A DNA stretch of 5,125 nt from Synergistaceae bacterium (GTDB lineage Bacteria; Synergistota; Synergistia; Synergistales; Aminobacteriaceae), in NCBI GenBank assembly GCA_031273365.1, contig JAISSA010000155.1, positions 1 to 5,125 on the forward strand, read 5' to 3'. A model generated the notes under the pieces. It made no database searches and was not told where the DNA came from. It saw nothing but the letters and a program-made list of their open reading frames with translations. A program made the position numbers and the translations under genes. Of this stretch, positions 1 to 5,105 are shown one piece after another (the stretch's first letter is position 1; the number at the start of each line of letters is the position of its first letter).

Positions 1-168
1 AGGAAAGAGGGCGTCACGGTGGTTATCGTGGAGCAAAACGCCCTGCAGACATTGAAGATCGCCGATTACGGCTACGTTTTGGAGGTGGGAGAAATTCACG
101 TTCACGGCCCGGCGAGCGAACTGATAAAGGACTCCCGTCTGGTGGAGGCCTACCTGGGCTCGGCGTGA
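1..168 (+). CDS. livF: Branched-chain amino acid ABC transporter ATP-binding protein, C-terminal end (LivF type, partial)
   Basis: This is the last 55 codons of an ATPase that would power uptake of branched-chain or related amino acids at the inner face of the cytoplasmic membrane. The frame is open from base 1 to a TGA at 166-168, so the 5' part lies outside the window. The visible protein carries VVIVEQNALQTLKIADYGYV, then LEVGEI and a terminal AYLG. This is the known ending of the LivF family, in which the switch-histidine position of most ABC ATPases is the Q of VEQN. The Walker A, signature and Walker B motifs would lie upstream. LivG would end differently, so LivF is preferred. The neighbouring binding-protein gene at 319 fits a liv locus, and livH, livM and livG are expected upstream (inference). 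Confidence 0.9.
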   Translation, partial: RKEGVTVVIVEQNALQTLKIADYGYVLEVGEIHVHGPASELIKDSRLVEAYLGSA

Positions 169-186
169 GAAAAAATGAACGGGGTC

Positions 187-231
187 AGGGGACAAGTCCC
201 CTGCGGGGCTTTTTCCGGGGGGCAGAGCCCC
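187..231 (+). repeat. GC-rich overlapping inverted repeats between livF and the binding-protein gene
   Basis: Three short inverted repeats overlap here. AGGGGA (187-192) pairs with TCCCCT (197-202). CCCC (198-201) pairs with GGGG (205-208), with a 3-base loop, and is followed by CTTTTT (209-214). GGGGCT (205-210) pairs with AGCCCC (226-231). The first and second cannot form together because they share 198-201, and the second and third share 205-208. The second is terminator-like but has only four base pairs. The element may trim readthrough from livF into the binding-protein gene, or may be a dispersed GC-rich palindrome. Its function is not established from the sequence. Confidence 0.45.
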
Positions 232-267
232 ATGTTCTCGGCTTCGGCTTAAGTTTTTGCACTGATG

Positions 268-294
268 TTTACGCGATGAGCGCAGACATATATT
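268..294 (+). promoter_or_regulatory. Weak candidate promoter before the binding-protein gene
   Basis: TTTACG (268-273) and TATATT (289-294) are separated by 15 bases. This is a poor sigma70-like match with a short spacer. The stretch is AT-richer than its surroundings and lies 25-50 bases before the start codon. That would suit a separate promoter giving the binding protein higher expression than the ABC subunits, as is common for such systems. It is a tentative call only. Confidence 0.2.
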
Positions 295-318
295 CTGAAT
301 CATTCGGAGGGAAAAGCG

Positions 319-1554
319 ATGAAAAGAACGTTTGTGGCAGTACTGGCAGTACTGATGGCTTTCGGTTGGGCAACCTGCGGAAGCGCCGCCTCCAAAAAAT
401 ACTCTCAGGGGGCTGACGACGCGAGGGTCGTCATCGGCAACTCCGCCGCGACGTCCGGGCCCTACGCCCCGGTGGGCGTGCCATTTCTGGCGGGCATCGA
501 GGCTTACGTGGCGATGGTGAACGCGGAGGGCGGCATCGAGGGGCGTAAAATCGTCTTCAACCACATCACGGACGACGAGTTCGACCCGGCAAAGGGCAAG
601 GCCGCTTTGGCCAACCTGGTGGAGGACGAAAAGGTCTTCGCCATTGTGGGGCACTTCGGGACTCCCGTCGTGGCGGCCACCGTCGAGGACCTGAAGGAGT
701 ACGGCATTCCCGCCGTCTACTTCGCCACCGGCATCGGCCAGCTGTACGCCGACAACGCCAAAACCAACGCCGAGGGCTACAACATCTTCCCGGTGCAGCC
801 CATCTACATTACCGAGGGCCGCATCATGGTCGCCTACGCCGCGGGCAGGTTCAACGCCAAAAAAATAGGGATCATCTACACCAACGACGACGCCGGCGTG
901 AACCTCTACCATGGCGCGACCACGCAGATTCAGGAAACCGGCGGGCTCGAGGCCGTGGCCGCGCAGGTCACCGCCGGTACGGCCGACGTTTCCGCCGCCG
1001 TGACGACCATGAAGAACGCCGGAGTGGACTTCGTCATCGTCGCCTCCATTCAGGGCACCATGCCCACCATCGTGAAGGAACTGGCCGCGCAGAGCGTGAA
1101 TAAGGACTGCATCACCACTTACGTCAACGAGGCGCTGGCCATGAGCGAGGCCGTCGTGAACGACATCCGGGGCAAATTCGACCTCTACACCCTTGGCTGG
1201 GTCGAATACGCCGACAGGGCTGCGCTGGACCTCTACGTCAAATGGGCGCCCGAGAGATACGCGATGAACATTTACGCGCAGACCGGCTGGATCGCGGGGC
1301 ATTTTTTCTGCGAGGGGCTGCGGCGTCTGGAGGGTAAGGACATCACCTGGGAAAACTACATGGCGGCTCTGGAAAACGGCGGCCCCATCAGGAACCCCTT
1401 CGGCGGCGTCATCGACTACGCCAACGGCAAGCGCCGCGGCACGCAGGAGATGCACCTGTCCAAAGCCGTCCCCGTCTCCGAACAGTGGCCCTCGGGCTGG
1501 GAGCTGGTTTTCCCGCTGGCCAGCGTGGATTCTCTGCTGGGCCTGAAGCAGTGA
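319..1554 (+). CDS. livJ: Branched-chain amino acid-type ABC transporter substrate-binding protein
   Basis: A 411-residue secreted protein that should capture an amino acid or similar small solute in the periplasm and deliver it to the Liv permease. Residues 1-24 form a Sec signal peptide: the basic start MKR, a hydrophobic core VAVLAVLMAF, and a likely signal peptidase I site after SAA. C20 is preceded by WAT, not a good lipobox, so a soluble periplasmic form is favoured. From about residue 37 the family pattern for Peripla_BP_6/LivJ proteins is clear: VVIGNSAATSGPYAPVG, then MVNAEGGIEGRKI, DDEFDP and FAIVG near 107-111. The length is typical or slightly long. GGAGGG at 306-311 gives a 7-base spacer to ATG and fixes the start. 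The gene lies behind livF and 19 bases ahead of a small membrane protein gene. The ligand is unknown; branched-chain amino acids are the default inference, and the family also binds amides, aromatics and other compounds. Confidence 0.85.
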   Translation: MKRTFVAVLAVLMAFGWATCGSAASKKYSQGADDARVVIGNSAATSGPYAPVGVPFLAGIEAYVAMVNAEGGIEGRKIVFNHITDDEFDPAKGKAALANLVEDEKVFAIVGHFGTPVVAATVEDLKEYGIPAVYFATGIGQLYADNAKTNAEGYNIFPVQPIYITEGRIMVAYAAGRFNAKKIGIIYTNDDAGVNLYHGATTQIQETGGLEAVAAQVTAGTADVSAAVTTMKNAGVDFVIVASIQGTMPTIVKELAAQSVNKDCITTYVNEALAMSEAVVNDIRGKFDLYTLGWVEYADRAALDLYVKWAPERYAMNIYAQTGWIAGHFFCEGLRRLEGKDITWENYMAALENGGPIRNPFGGVIDYANGKRRGTQEMHLSKAVPVSEQWPSGWELVFPLASVDSLLGLKQ

Positions 1555-1573
1555 AAGAGAGGGGGAACGCCGG

Positions 1574-2011
1574 ATGGATCTGACGAAGAACAGAACCGCG
1601 ATTATCGTTGCGACGGCGGTATTGTGGCTTGCCTGCATGTTTTTGGGCTGGAAGGACTATTTTGTTACGGCTATGTGCCTGGGGGTCGTTTTAATGCTCC
1701 TGTACATGCTTCTGGGAGCGGCGAAAAACGGAGTGGTCCCCAAAAAACTTCTTGTCTATCCTTTGGGCGCATGGGCAATTCTGTGGATCGCCAGTTTTAT
1801 TCTCTCCAAATACTTCTCGGACCTTTTTGCGGGCGTTATTCCAGGCTTCACCATCGGGGGTTTTCACCCTTCCTTCGCTTTCACTGTTTTCTTTTACTGG
1901 ATCGGCGGCATACTCACTTTAACGGTCGGGTTCGTGCTGCGTAAAGACGAATGGCTTTCGGAAAAAGACTGGAAAGATTTCCTCAATCGGGTCCGACAGG
2001 AGGGTAAGTGA
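1574..2011 (+). CDS. Four-helix membrane protein with YhdT-like C-terminal half, probable symporter partner
   Basis: A 145-residue integral membrane protein with probable helices at about 8-25, 29-49, 59-78 and 101-122, and a charged, Trp-containing tail (KDEWLSEKDW) at 124-133. The C-terminal half, with AWAILWIASFILSKYF followed by PGFT and a last helix, resembles as I recall it E. coli YhdT (DUF997), an ~80-residue two-helix protein encoded directly before the pantothenate symporter gene panF. Here too a PanF-like symporter follows, one base after the stop. This protein is nearly twice as long as YhdT. Its first half has AVLWLACMFL where the second has AILWIASFIL, hinting at internal duplication. 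GAGAGGGGG (1557-1565) is the ribosome site, 8 bases before ATG. A role as accessory subunit or stabiliser of the symporter is inference; no catalytic motif is visible. Confidence 0.75.
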   Translation: MDLTKNRTAIIVATAVLWLACMFLGWKDYFVTAMCLGVVLMLLYMLLGAAKNGVVPKKLLVYPLGAWAILWIASFILSKYFSDLFAGVIPGFTIGGFHPSFAFTVFFYWIGGILTLTVGFVLRKDEWLSEKDWKDFLNRVRQEGK

Positions 2012-2012
2012 T

Positions 2013-3506
2013 ATGTCCAGCGGTACGGTCAGCGCCATTGTCGCTTTTTCCGCTTTGATGATTGTAATTTCCTTCAGCATTGGAATTTGGTCCAAACGAA
2101 AAGCCACAACCGCGCAGGCTTATTTTGGCGGGACGGGTATGTTTGGCCCGATCGCGGTTGGATTGTCCACCATGGCCGGTATAGCCAGCGCGTTCGCGCT
2201 GGTGGGCGTGCCCGGCATCATCTACGCCACGGGGAATCCCATGACCTTCTGGATGCTCTCCGGAGCGGCGTATGCCATGTCCTACCTCATTCTGGGGAAA
2301 AAGGTGTGCGGCATGGCCGCGATCGCCCCCATCTCCAGTCTGGGAGACATCTGCGACGTTCGTTTCAACAACAACCGGGTGATCAAGGGCCTTATGTCCA
2401 TCGTCATCTGTCTTGGCTGCGTGGGGTACCTGGCGGCCCAGATCGCCGCAGGATCGGCGCTCATCGCCCATCTCATCGGCTGGCCGCCCATCGTCGCGGG
2501 GATCGTGGTCTTCGGCGTTCTTACGGTTTACACCGCGGTTTCCGGTGAGGTTGGCGGGTTACTGACTCAGGCGTTTCAGGGGTTTGTCATGGTTGTCGCC
2601 GGAGTGGTCATGATCGTCGCCTTCTTCCGCGTCACCGGCGGTTTCGGCAACGTCATGGAGGCGGTCGGCTCGATCCCGGAGGTCGTCGGCGCCAACGGCG
2701 TCACCAAAAAGCTGGGTCCCGACCTTCTGAACGCATGGGGAACCTTTCCGGGCAAAATAAGCATGGTCTGGATGCTGATCCCCATTCTCGGGTGTCTCGG
2801 TCAGCCCCAGGTTATCGTCCGCATGTATGCGATGAAGGATCCCCGCGATCTCCCCAAAACCTCGTTCGTCGTCGCGGCTACGCACTCGGTTGTGGCTTTT
2901 CTGGCGGTCGCGGTCGCCTACGGAACGCTCTACCTGGTCGCTACGGGCAAAATTCCGCCGCTTCAGAAACCGGATGAGGCCATCTACGCCTTTTCCGATT
3001 ATGTGGGCTTTGAGGCGCAACTGCTCGTGTACGCGGCTATTTTAGCGGCGGCGATGTCCTCCGCCAGCATGTTTCTGACCTCCTCGTCCACTCTGCTCTC
3101 CAAGGACCTGACCAGCGCGCTGGGCATTCGCATCCCGAAAGAAAAGCAGGTTTCCGTCTCGCGGGCTTTCATGTTCATCCTGGGAGCGTCCTCCATCGTG
3201 ATCTCCGTTTACAGCACGGAGATGGTCGCTCTCCTGGGAACCTTCGGGTGGGGGACCCTCGTTTCCGCCACCTTCCCGGTCTTCGTGATCGGCCTCCTGT
3301 GGGAGCGCGCCAACGAAAAAGGCGTCATGTGCGGCATCTTCGTCTCGTTTGTGCTGAACATCCTGTCCTTTACCATCCAATGGCCGGGCGGCCTTCCGGC
3401 GTACTTCAACATCTGCGCGATCGCCATTGCCGTGACGGTTCTGGTGTCCCTTATCACGAAAAAGCAGGAACTCAGCCCCGCTCTTAAAGCCGTGATCGAC
3501 CTGTAG
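2013..3506 (+). CDS. Sodium:solute symporter, SSS family, PanF-like
   Basis: A 497-residue polytopic inner-membrane protein, expected to import a solute using the Na+ gradient. Family size (about 480-500) and hydrophobicity fit the roughly 13-helix SSS/SLC5 fold. Recognisable parts are the helix following SKRKATTAQAYFGG (27-40), TAVSGEVGG and AFQGFVM (174-193), LGQPQVIVRMYAMKD (262-276), and AAAMSSASMFLTSSSTLLSKD (346-366). The last is the helix-8 segment whose small and hydroxyl residues form the sodium site in this family. WERANEKG (430-437) matches the corresponding WERANAKG of E. coli PanF as I recall it. AGGAGGG (1998-2004) lies 8 bases before ATG, and the upstream stop is separated by one base, so translation is probably coupled. 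Pantothenate is possible, but substrates vary widely among close homologues and the liv-type neighbour might equally suggest an amino or organic acid. Confidence 0.88.
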   Translation: MSSGTVSAIVAFSALMIVISFSIGIWSKRKATTAQAYFGGTGMFGPIAVGLSTMAGIASAFALVGVPGIIYATGNPMTFWMLSGAAYAMSYLILGKKVCGMAAIAPISSLGDICDVRFNNNRVIKGLMSIVICLGCVGYLAAQIAAGSALIAHLIGWPPIVAGIVVFGVLTVYTAVSGEVGGLLTQAFQGFVMVVAGVVMIVAFFRVTGGFGNVMEAVGSIPEVVGANGVTKKLGPDLLNAWGTFPGKISMVWMLIPILGCLGQPQVIVRMYAMKDPRDLPKTSFVVAATHSVVAFLAVAVAYGTLYLVATGKIPPLQKPDEAIYAFSDYVGFEAQLLVYAAILAAAMSSASMFLTSSSTLLSKDLTSALGIRIPKEKQVSVSRAFMFILGASSIVISVYSTEMVALLGTFGWGTLVSATFPVFVIGLLWERANEKGVMCGIFVSFVLNILSFTIQWPGGLPAYFNICAIAIAVTVLVSLITKKQELSPALKAVIDL

Positions 3507-3526
3507 CGCTTACGAGGGGCGCAAAC

Positions 3527-3564
3527 ACATTCGGGCCCCGGCGTTCGTGCCGGGGCCCGAATGT
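3527..3564 (+). terminator. Strong GC hairpin after the symporter gene (copy 1 of a repeated element)
   Basis: A perfect 16-base-pair inverted repeat (3527-3542 with 3549-3564) encloses the loop GTTCGT. It starts 20 bases after the symporter stop. No clean T tract follows on the + strand, and the flank on the - strand is only TGTGTTTG. It may therefore act as an imperfect bidirectional terminator, or as a 3'-end stabiliser, for the transport operon and for the converging toxin gene. A second copy of this element occurs at 4451-4485 in the same orientation. Confidence 0.7.
3528..3562 (+). repeat. Direct repeat copy 1 (hairpin element flanking the - strand TA module)
   Basis: This 35-base stretch matches 4451-4485 at 31 of 35 positions without gaps, by direct comparison. 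The mismatches are at 3538, 3546, 3548 and 3549, in or near the loop and upper stem. Both copies are also preceded by GCGCAAA (3519-3525 and 4437-4443) at slightly different distances. The two copies bracket the Phd/ParE-type module. Confidence 0.8.
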
Positions 3565-3590
3565 TCAGTGAAATTAAAAATTAAACATGA

Positions 3591-3986
3591 CTATCCTCTT
3601 GCCTCAGGTAAAGGTCGAGGGGGGACTTCCCCTCCACTGCGACCTGAAGACGGACCAGCTTCCCGCTTGCGGATATGCGAATCAGGTATCATCGAGTGAT
3701 GAAAAATGCCGATGATAGCGATGTTGCTGTCGGTTTTTTTATAGTAAATCACATGGCTCCTGTGCAGAAAACTTTTTATGCCCCTCTTAAGTTCGGGGTT
3801 TCGGTCATACCCTATAGCGGGGTTCATCGCCAGTAATGCAAAGACTTCTTTAAGTTCGTCAATATATGCCGCTGACTGTTCTTTACCCCAGTTTTCAACG
3901 GTAAACCGCCTGATATCCAGGAGGTCATGTCTGGCTTCTTTCAAAATTACATATTTTGCCGATTTTGCTGCGTGCCGCTCAGTCAT
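3591..3986 (-). CDS. RelE/ParE-family toxin with extended C-terminal tail
   Basis: A 131-residue toxin of a type II TA pair. The family includes gyrase poisons (ParE) and ribosome-dependent mRNA nucleases (RelE), and the sequence alone does not settle which this is. Residues 11-100 follow the ParE-like pattern: a beta-strand with LKEARHDLLDIRRF, WGKEQSAAYIDEL, LLAMNPAIGYDR, then SHVIYYKK (77-84) and the closing IIGIFHHSM (91-99). Family members usually end about there, near 95-105 residues. Here about 25 residues follow, Gly/Pro/Arg-rich (residues 111-131), encoded across a GC palindrome. The start chosen is the ATG at 3986-3984, which overlaps the antitoxin stop by 8 bases, a usual TA arrangement. 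A longer open frame reaches 4061, but its extra residues have no family resemblance. The Shine-Dalgarno is weak, consistent with coupled translation. Confidence 0.82.
   Translation of the reverse strand: MTERHAAKSAKYVILKEARHDLLDIRRFTVENWGKEQSAAYIDELKEVFALLAMNPAIGYDRNPELKRGIKSFLHRSHVIYYKKTDSNIAIIGIFHHSMIPDSHIRKREAGPSSGRSGGEVPPRPLPEARG
3612..3645. repeat. Palindrome inside the toxin gene's 3' end
   Basis: AGGTCG (3612-3617) pairs with CGACCT (3640-3645). Inside it, AGGGG (3618-3622) pairs with CCCCT (3629-3633) around the loop GGACTT, leaving a 6-base bulge at 3634-3639. The structure encodes most of the unusual Gly/Pro/Arg tail of the toxin. Its core resembles the AGGGGACAAGTCCCCT palindrome near 187-202, suggesting a shared type of GC-rich repeat. 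It could also assist termination of the TA transcript on the - strand. Confidence 0.5.
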
Positions 3987-4248
3987 ATTTTCCGTCTGAC
4001 AAATCCTGCATAAACGTTTCACCGTCAACAAAATTGCCCGATTCGATATCGGCTTCGGCACGAGTTACCCGGTCTTTCAACATCTGCATTTTCAGAGCTT
4101 CCATCATGCGATAGTTTTCAATCGATACGATAACGGCAATCGGTTTACCGCTTTTGGTTATCTGTACGGGCGCACGCTGAGCCTTTATCAGGGTATCGCC
4201 GAAAGTGTTTCTTGCCTCGTATGACGTAAGAGTTTCCATAAGTGCCAT
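3979..4248 (-). CDS. Phd/YefM-family antitoxin
   Basis: An 89-residue antitoxin that would bind and neutralise the toxin encoded next to it and repress the shared promoter. The N-terminal 60 residues show the Phd/YefM pattern: TLTSYEARNTFGDTLIKAQ, then PVQITKSGKPIAVIVS and ENYRMMEAL. The C-terminal part (about 61-89), rich in charged residues, is the expected toxin-binding tail. The last codons overlap the toxin start by 8 bases (ATGACTGA). Two starts are possible: ATG at 4248-4246 has AAGGAG only about 3 bases upstream, while ATG at 4239-4237 (protein beginning METLTSYEAR) has it 12 bases upstream. Neither spacing is ideal, and the shorter form matches the family start better. Pairing a Phd-type antitoxin with a ParE/RelE-type toxin is well known. 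Confidence 0.87.
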   Translation of the reverse strand: MALMETLTSYEARNTFGDTLIKAQRAPVQITKSGKPIAVIVSIENYRMMEALKMQMLKDRVTRAEADIESGNFVDGETFMQDLSDGKYD

Positions 4249-4264
4249 ATGCTCCTTTTGTGTT

Positions 4265-4280
4265 AATCAGCTGATTCAGC
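4265..4280. promoter_or_regulatory. Palindromic operator of the Phd/ParE-type operon
   Basis: AATCAGCTGATT (4265-4276) is a perfect 12-base palindrome. It overlaps a second, odd-centred one, GCTGATTCAGC (4270-4280). Together they lie between the predicted -10 element and the antitoxin start, over the likely transcription start. This is where autorepressing Phd/YefM antitoxins typically bind. A further inverted repeat, CTTATA-TTT-TATAAG (4280-4294), overlaps the -10 region. Binding is inferred. Confidence 0.55.
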
Positions 4281-4287
4281 TTATATT

Positions 4288-4317
4288 TTATAAGGATCAT
4301 CATATCACTGCTGTCAA
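4288..4317 (-). promoter_or_regulatory. Promoter of the - strand TA operon
   Basis: Read on the - strand, a perfect -35 TTGACA (4317-4312) is followed after 18 bases by TTATAA (4293-4288) in an AT-rich stretch. Transcription would begin near 4281 and run through the operator into the antitoxin gene. The fit to sigma70 consensus is good apart from the slightly long spacer. Confidence 0.65.
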
Positions 4318-4450
4318 TTTAAGGGGGAAAATATAGAGAAGCTCCCGTCACTCAATGCGCAAAACCTTGATCTACCGAGATTAAGCGTTCAGGCTCCATG
4401 CACCCCACCGCGTTCCCCTGAGTTTGAACGGCAGGAGCGCAAATCAAATA
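4318..4450. other. Intergenic stretch between the two divergent TA operons, no gene seen
   Basis: The two TA operons are separated by 327 bases (4249-4575), and this central part has no convincing coding signal on either strand. It contains an imperfect hairpin, CTTGATCT (4366-4373) with AGATTAAG (4378-4385), with one G-T pair and a 4-base loop. Beyond this only the GCGCAAA motif (4437-4443), shared with the first hairpin copy, stands out. The stretch may be a remnant of sequence that preceded the second hairpin, but its origin cannot be identified. Confidence 0.4.
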
Positions 4451-4485
4451 CATTCGGGCCTCGGCGTTTGCTCCGGGGCCCGAAT
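4451..4485 (+). terminator. Second copy of the GC hairpin element
   Basis: ATTCGGGCCTCGG (4452-4464) pairs with CCGGGGCCCGAAT (4473-4485), giving 13 pairs including one G-T, with an 8-base loop. Interrupted T-rich sequence (TTATGTTCTCTTT) follows. It is 31/35 identical to 3528-3562 in the same orientation. No gene ends just upstream here, so as a terminator it appears orphaned. It may insulate the following vapB promoter from upstream transcription. Confidence 0.6.
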
Positions 4486-4514
4486 TATGTTCTCTTTGGC
4501 TCTACCCCTGAATA

Positions 4515-4549
4515 TTGATTTTTGATGGCGTTCAAGTATAATATATAAT
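4515..4549 (+). promoter_or_regulatory. Promoter region of the vapBC-like operon, two overlapping candidates
   Basis: Two perfect TATAAT hexamers occur, at 4537-4542 and 4544-4549. Each has a -35-like element 16 bases upstream: TTGATT (4515-4520) and TTGATG (4522-4527). Either or both could drive the antitoxin gene at 4576. Both -10 elements lie inside the palindrome at 4533-4556. Confidence 0.65.
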
Positions 4550-4556
4550 ATACTTG
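4533..4556. promoter_or_regulatory. Palindromic operator over the vapBC-like promoter
   Basis: CAAGTATA (4533-4540) and TATACTTG (4549-4556) are perfect inverted 8-base arms around an 8-base AT centre. The site covers both candidate -10 hexamers. Ribbon-helix-helix antitoxins such as the one encoded downstream usually bind such palindromes as dimers and repress their own operon. Autoregulation is inferred from position. Confidence 0.6.
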
Positions 4557-4575
4557 CAAACAGGGAGGGCTCTCT

Positions 4576-4818
4576 ATGCCGCAGCTATCGCTATATGTAG
4601 ATAAAGAAACTTTTGCCGAAATTGAACGCGAGGCAAATGCTGCCCGATGCTCAATCTCAAAATTTGTCGCCCAGGCGGTCAATGAGCGATTAGTTGATTT
4701 AAAAGACGAGTGGCCTGATGATTTTTTTGCTCTTTGCGGTTCTTTGAGCGAAGAAGATTTAATCATTCCAGATGATATGCCGCTCAACCTCGATACAAAG
4801 CGCGAAGCACTGTTATGA
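4576..4818 (+). CDS. Ribbon-helix-helix antitoxin, VapB-like
   Basis: An 80-residue antitoxin. Residues 1-40 fit a ribbon-helix-helix DNA-binding domain: a short beta-strand PQLSLYVD, helix ETFAEIEREANAA, a turn with CSISKF and a second helix VAQAVNERL. The acidic C-terminal half, with WPDDFFALCG and EEDLIIPDD, is the likely toxin-neutralising segment. GGGAGGG (4563-4569) with a 6-base spacer supports the ATG. The stop overlaps the following PIN gene start by 4 bases (ATGA), the standard coupled arrangement. The protein should repress the palindromic promoter just upstream. As the partner toxin is broken, this may now be an orphan antitoxin that still regulates itself or counteracts related toxins elsewhere. 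The subfamily name VapB rests on the PIN partner. Confidence 0.8.
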   Translation: MPQLSLYVDKETFAEIEREANAARCSISKFVAQAVNERLVDLKDEWPDDFFALCGSLSEEDLIIPDDMPLNLDTKREALL

Positions 4819-5105
4819 AATATTTTCTTGATACAAATATCTGCATCTATTTTTTGAATAATCGCTTTCCATGCCTTGCTGAGCGGTTAGCCTCTAAAAA
4901 ACGCGGCGATATTAAAATACCAGTGATGACCGCCGCTGAACTTGCCTACGGCGCGAAAAAAAGCGTTAATCAGGAGAAAACGCGCTCTGCCGTCAACAAA
5001 TTCCTCGTCCCCATTCTACAAAGGTTGGCCGGGAGAGAGGTATACAAAAAAGCTCAAGTCGACAGCGGTGTTCCCCCTGTTGCCAGGCAGAGTCTTTTCC
5101 TGTAA
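4815..5105 (+). pseudogene. VapC-like PIN-domain toxin, truncated
   Basis: The N-terminal half of a PIN-domain ribonuclease toxin. MKYFLDTNICIYFLNN gives the first catalytic Asp (D6) in the DTN motif, and TAAELAYGAKKS gives the conserved acidic E42. Residues up to about 67 (NKFLVPI) follow the family. After that the protein reads LQRLAGREVYKKAQ and ends at residue 96, with no resemblance to the family's second half. Full VapC proteins have about 125-135 residues and supply further Asp residues near 95-120 for metal binding; these are absent here. None of the other forward frames to the window end restores a PIN ending, so a point frameshift within the visible part is unlikely. A sequence junction near 5016 is the better explanation. 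The gene is probably inactive as a nuclease (inference). Confidence 0.75.

Noticed and set aside
338..343. Possible lipoprotein processing at Cys20 of the binding protein
   Set aside because: The residues before the cysteine (W-A-T) do not fit a lipobox, while SAA just after provides a plausible signal peptidase I site. The coordinates mark only the signal-peptide region.
165..416. An open frame of 83 codons spanning the livF end and the start of the binding-protein gene
   Set aside because: It runs through the GC hairpins and overlaps the signal-peptide region of the clearly better-supported gene at 319. It has no ribosome site of note and no recognisable protein features.
1983..3457. Several long open frames on the - strand and in other + frames within the symporter gene
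   Set aside because: They are rich in R, H, D and G, as expected for shadows of a GC-rich hydrophobic gene. They lack start signals and overlap a convincing SSS symporter.
3987..4061. A longer N-terminus for the ParE/RelE-type toxin beginning at 4061
   Set aside because: The added 25 residues lie wholly within the antitoxin gene in another frame and do not resemble the family. The start at 3986 gives the usual 8-base overlap.
4355..4384. A tiny frame of 9 codons (MRKTLIYRD) in the TA spacer
   Set aside because: It lacks a clear ribosome site and is too short to support as a gene or leader peptide. Its end coincides with a weak hairpin, which is not enough for an attenuation claim.
4485..4787. 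A 100-codon - strand open frame opposite the VapB-like gene
   Set aside because: It is antisense to a well-supported antitoxin, crosses its promoter and the hairpin, and has Ser/Lys-rich low-information sequence.
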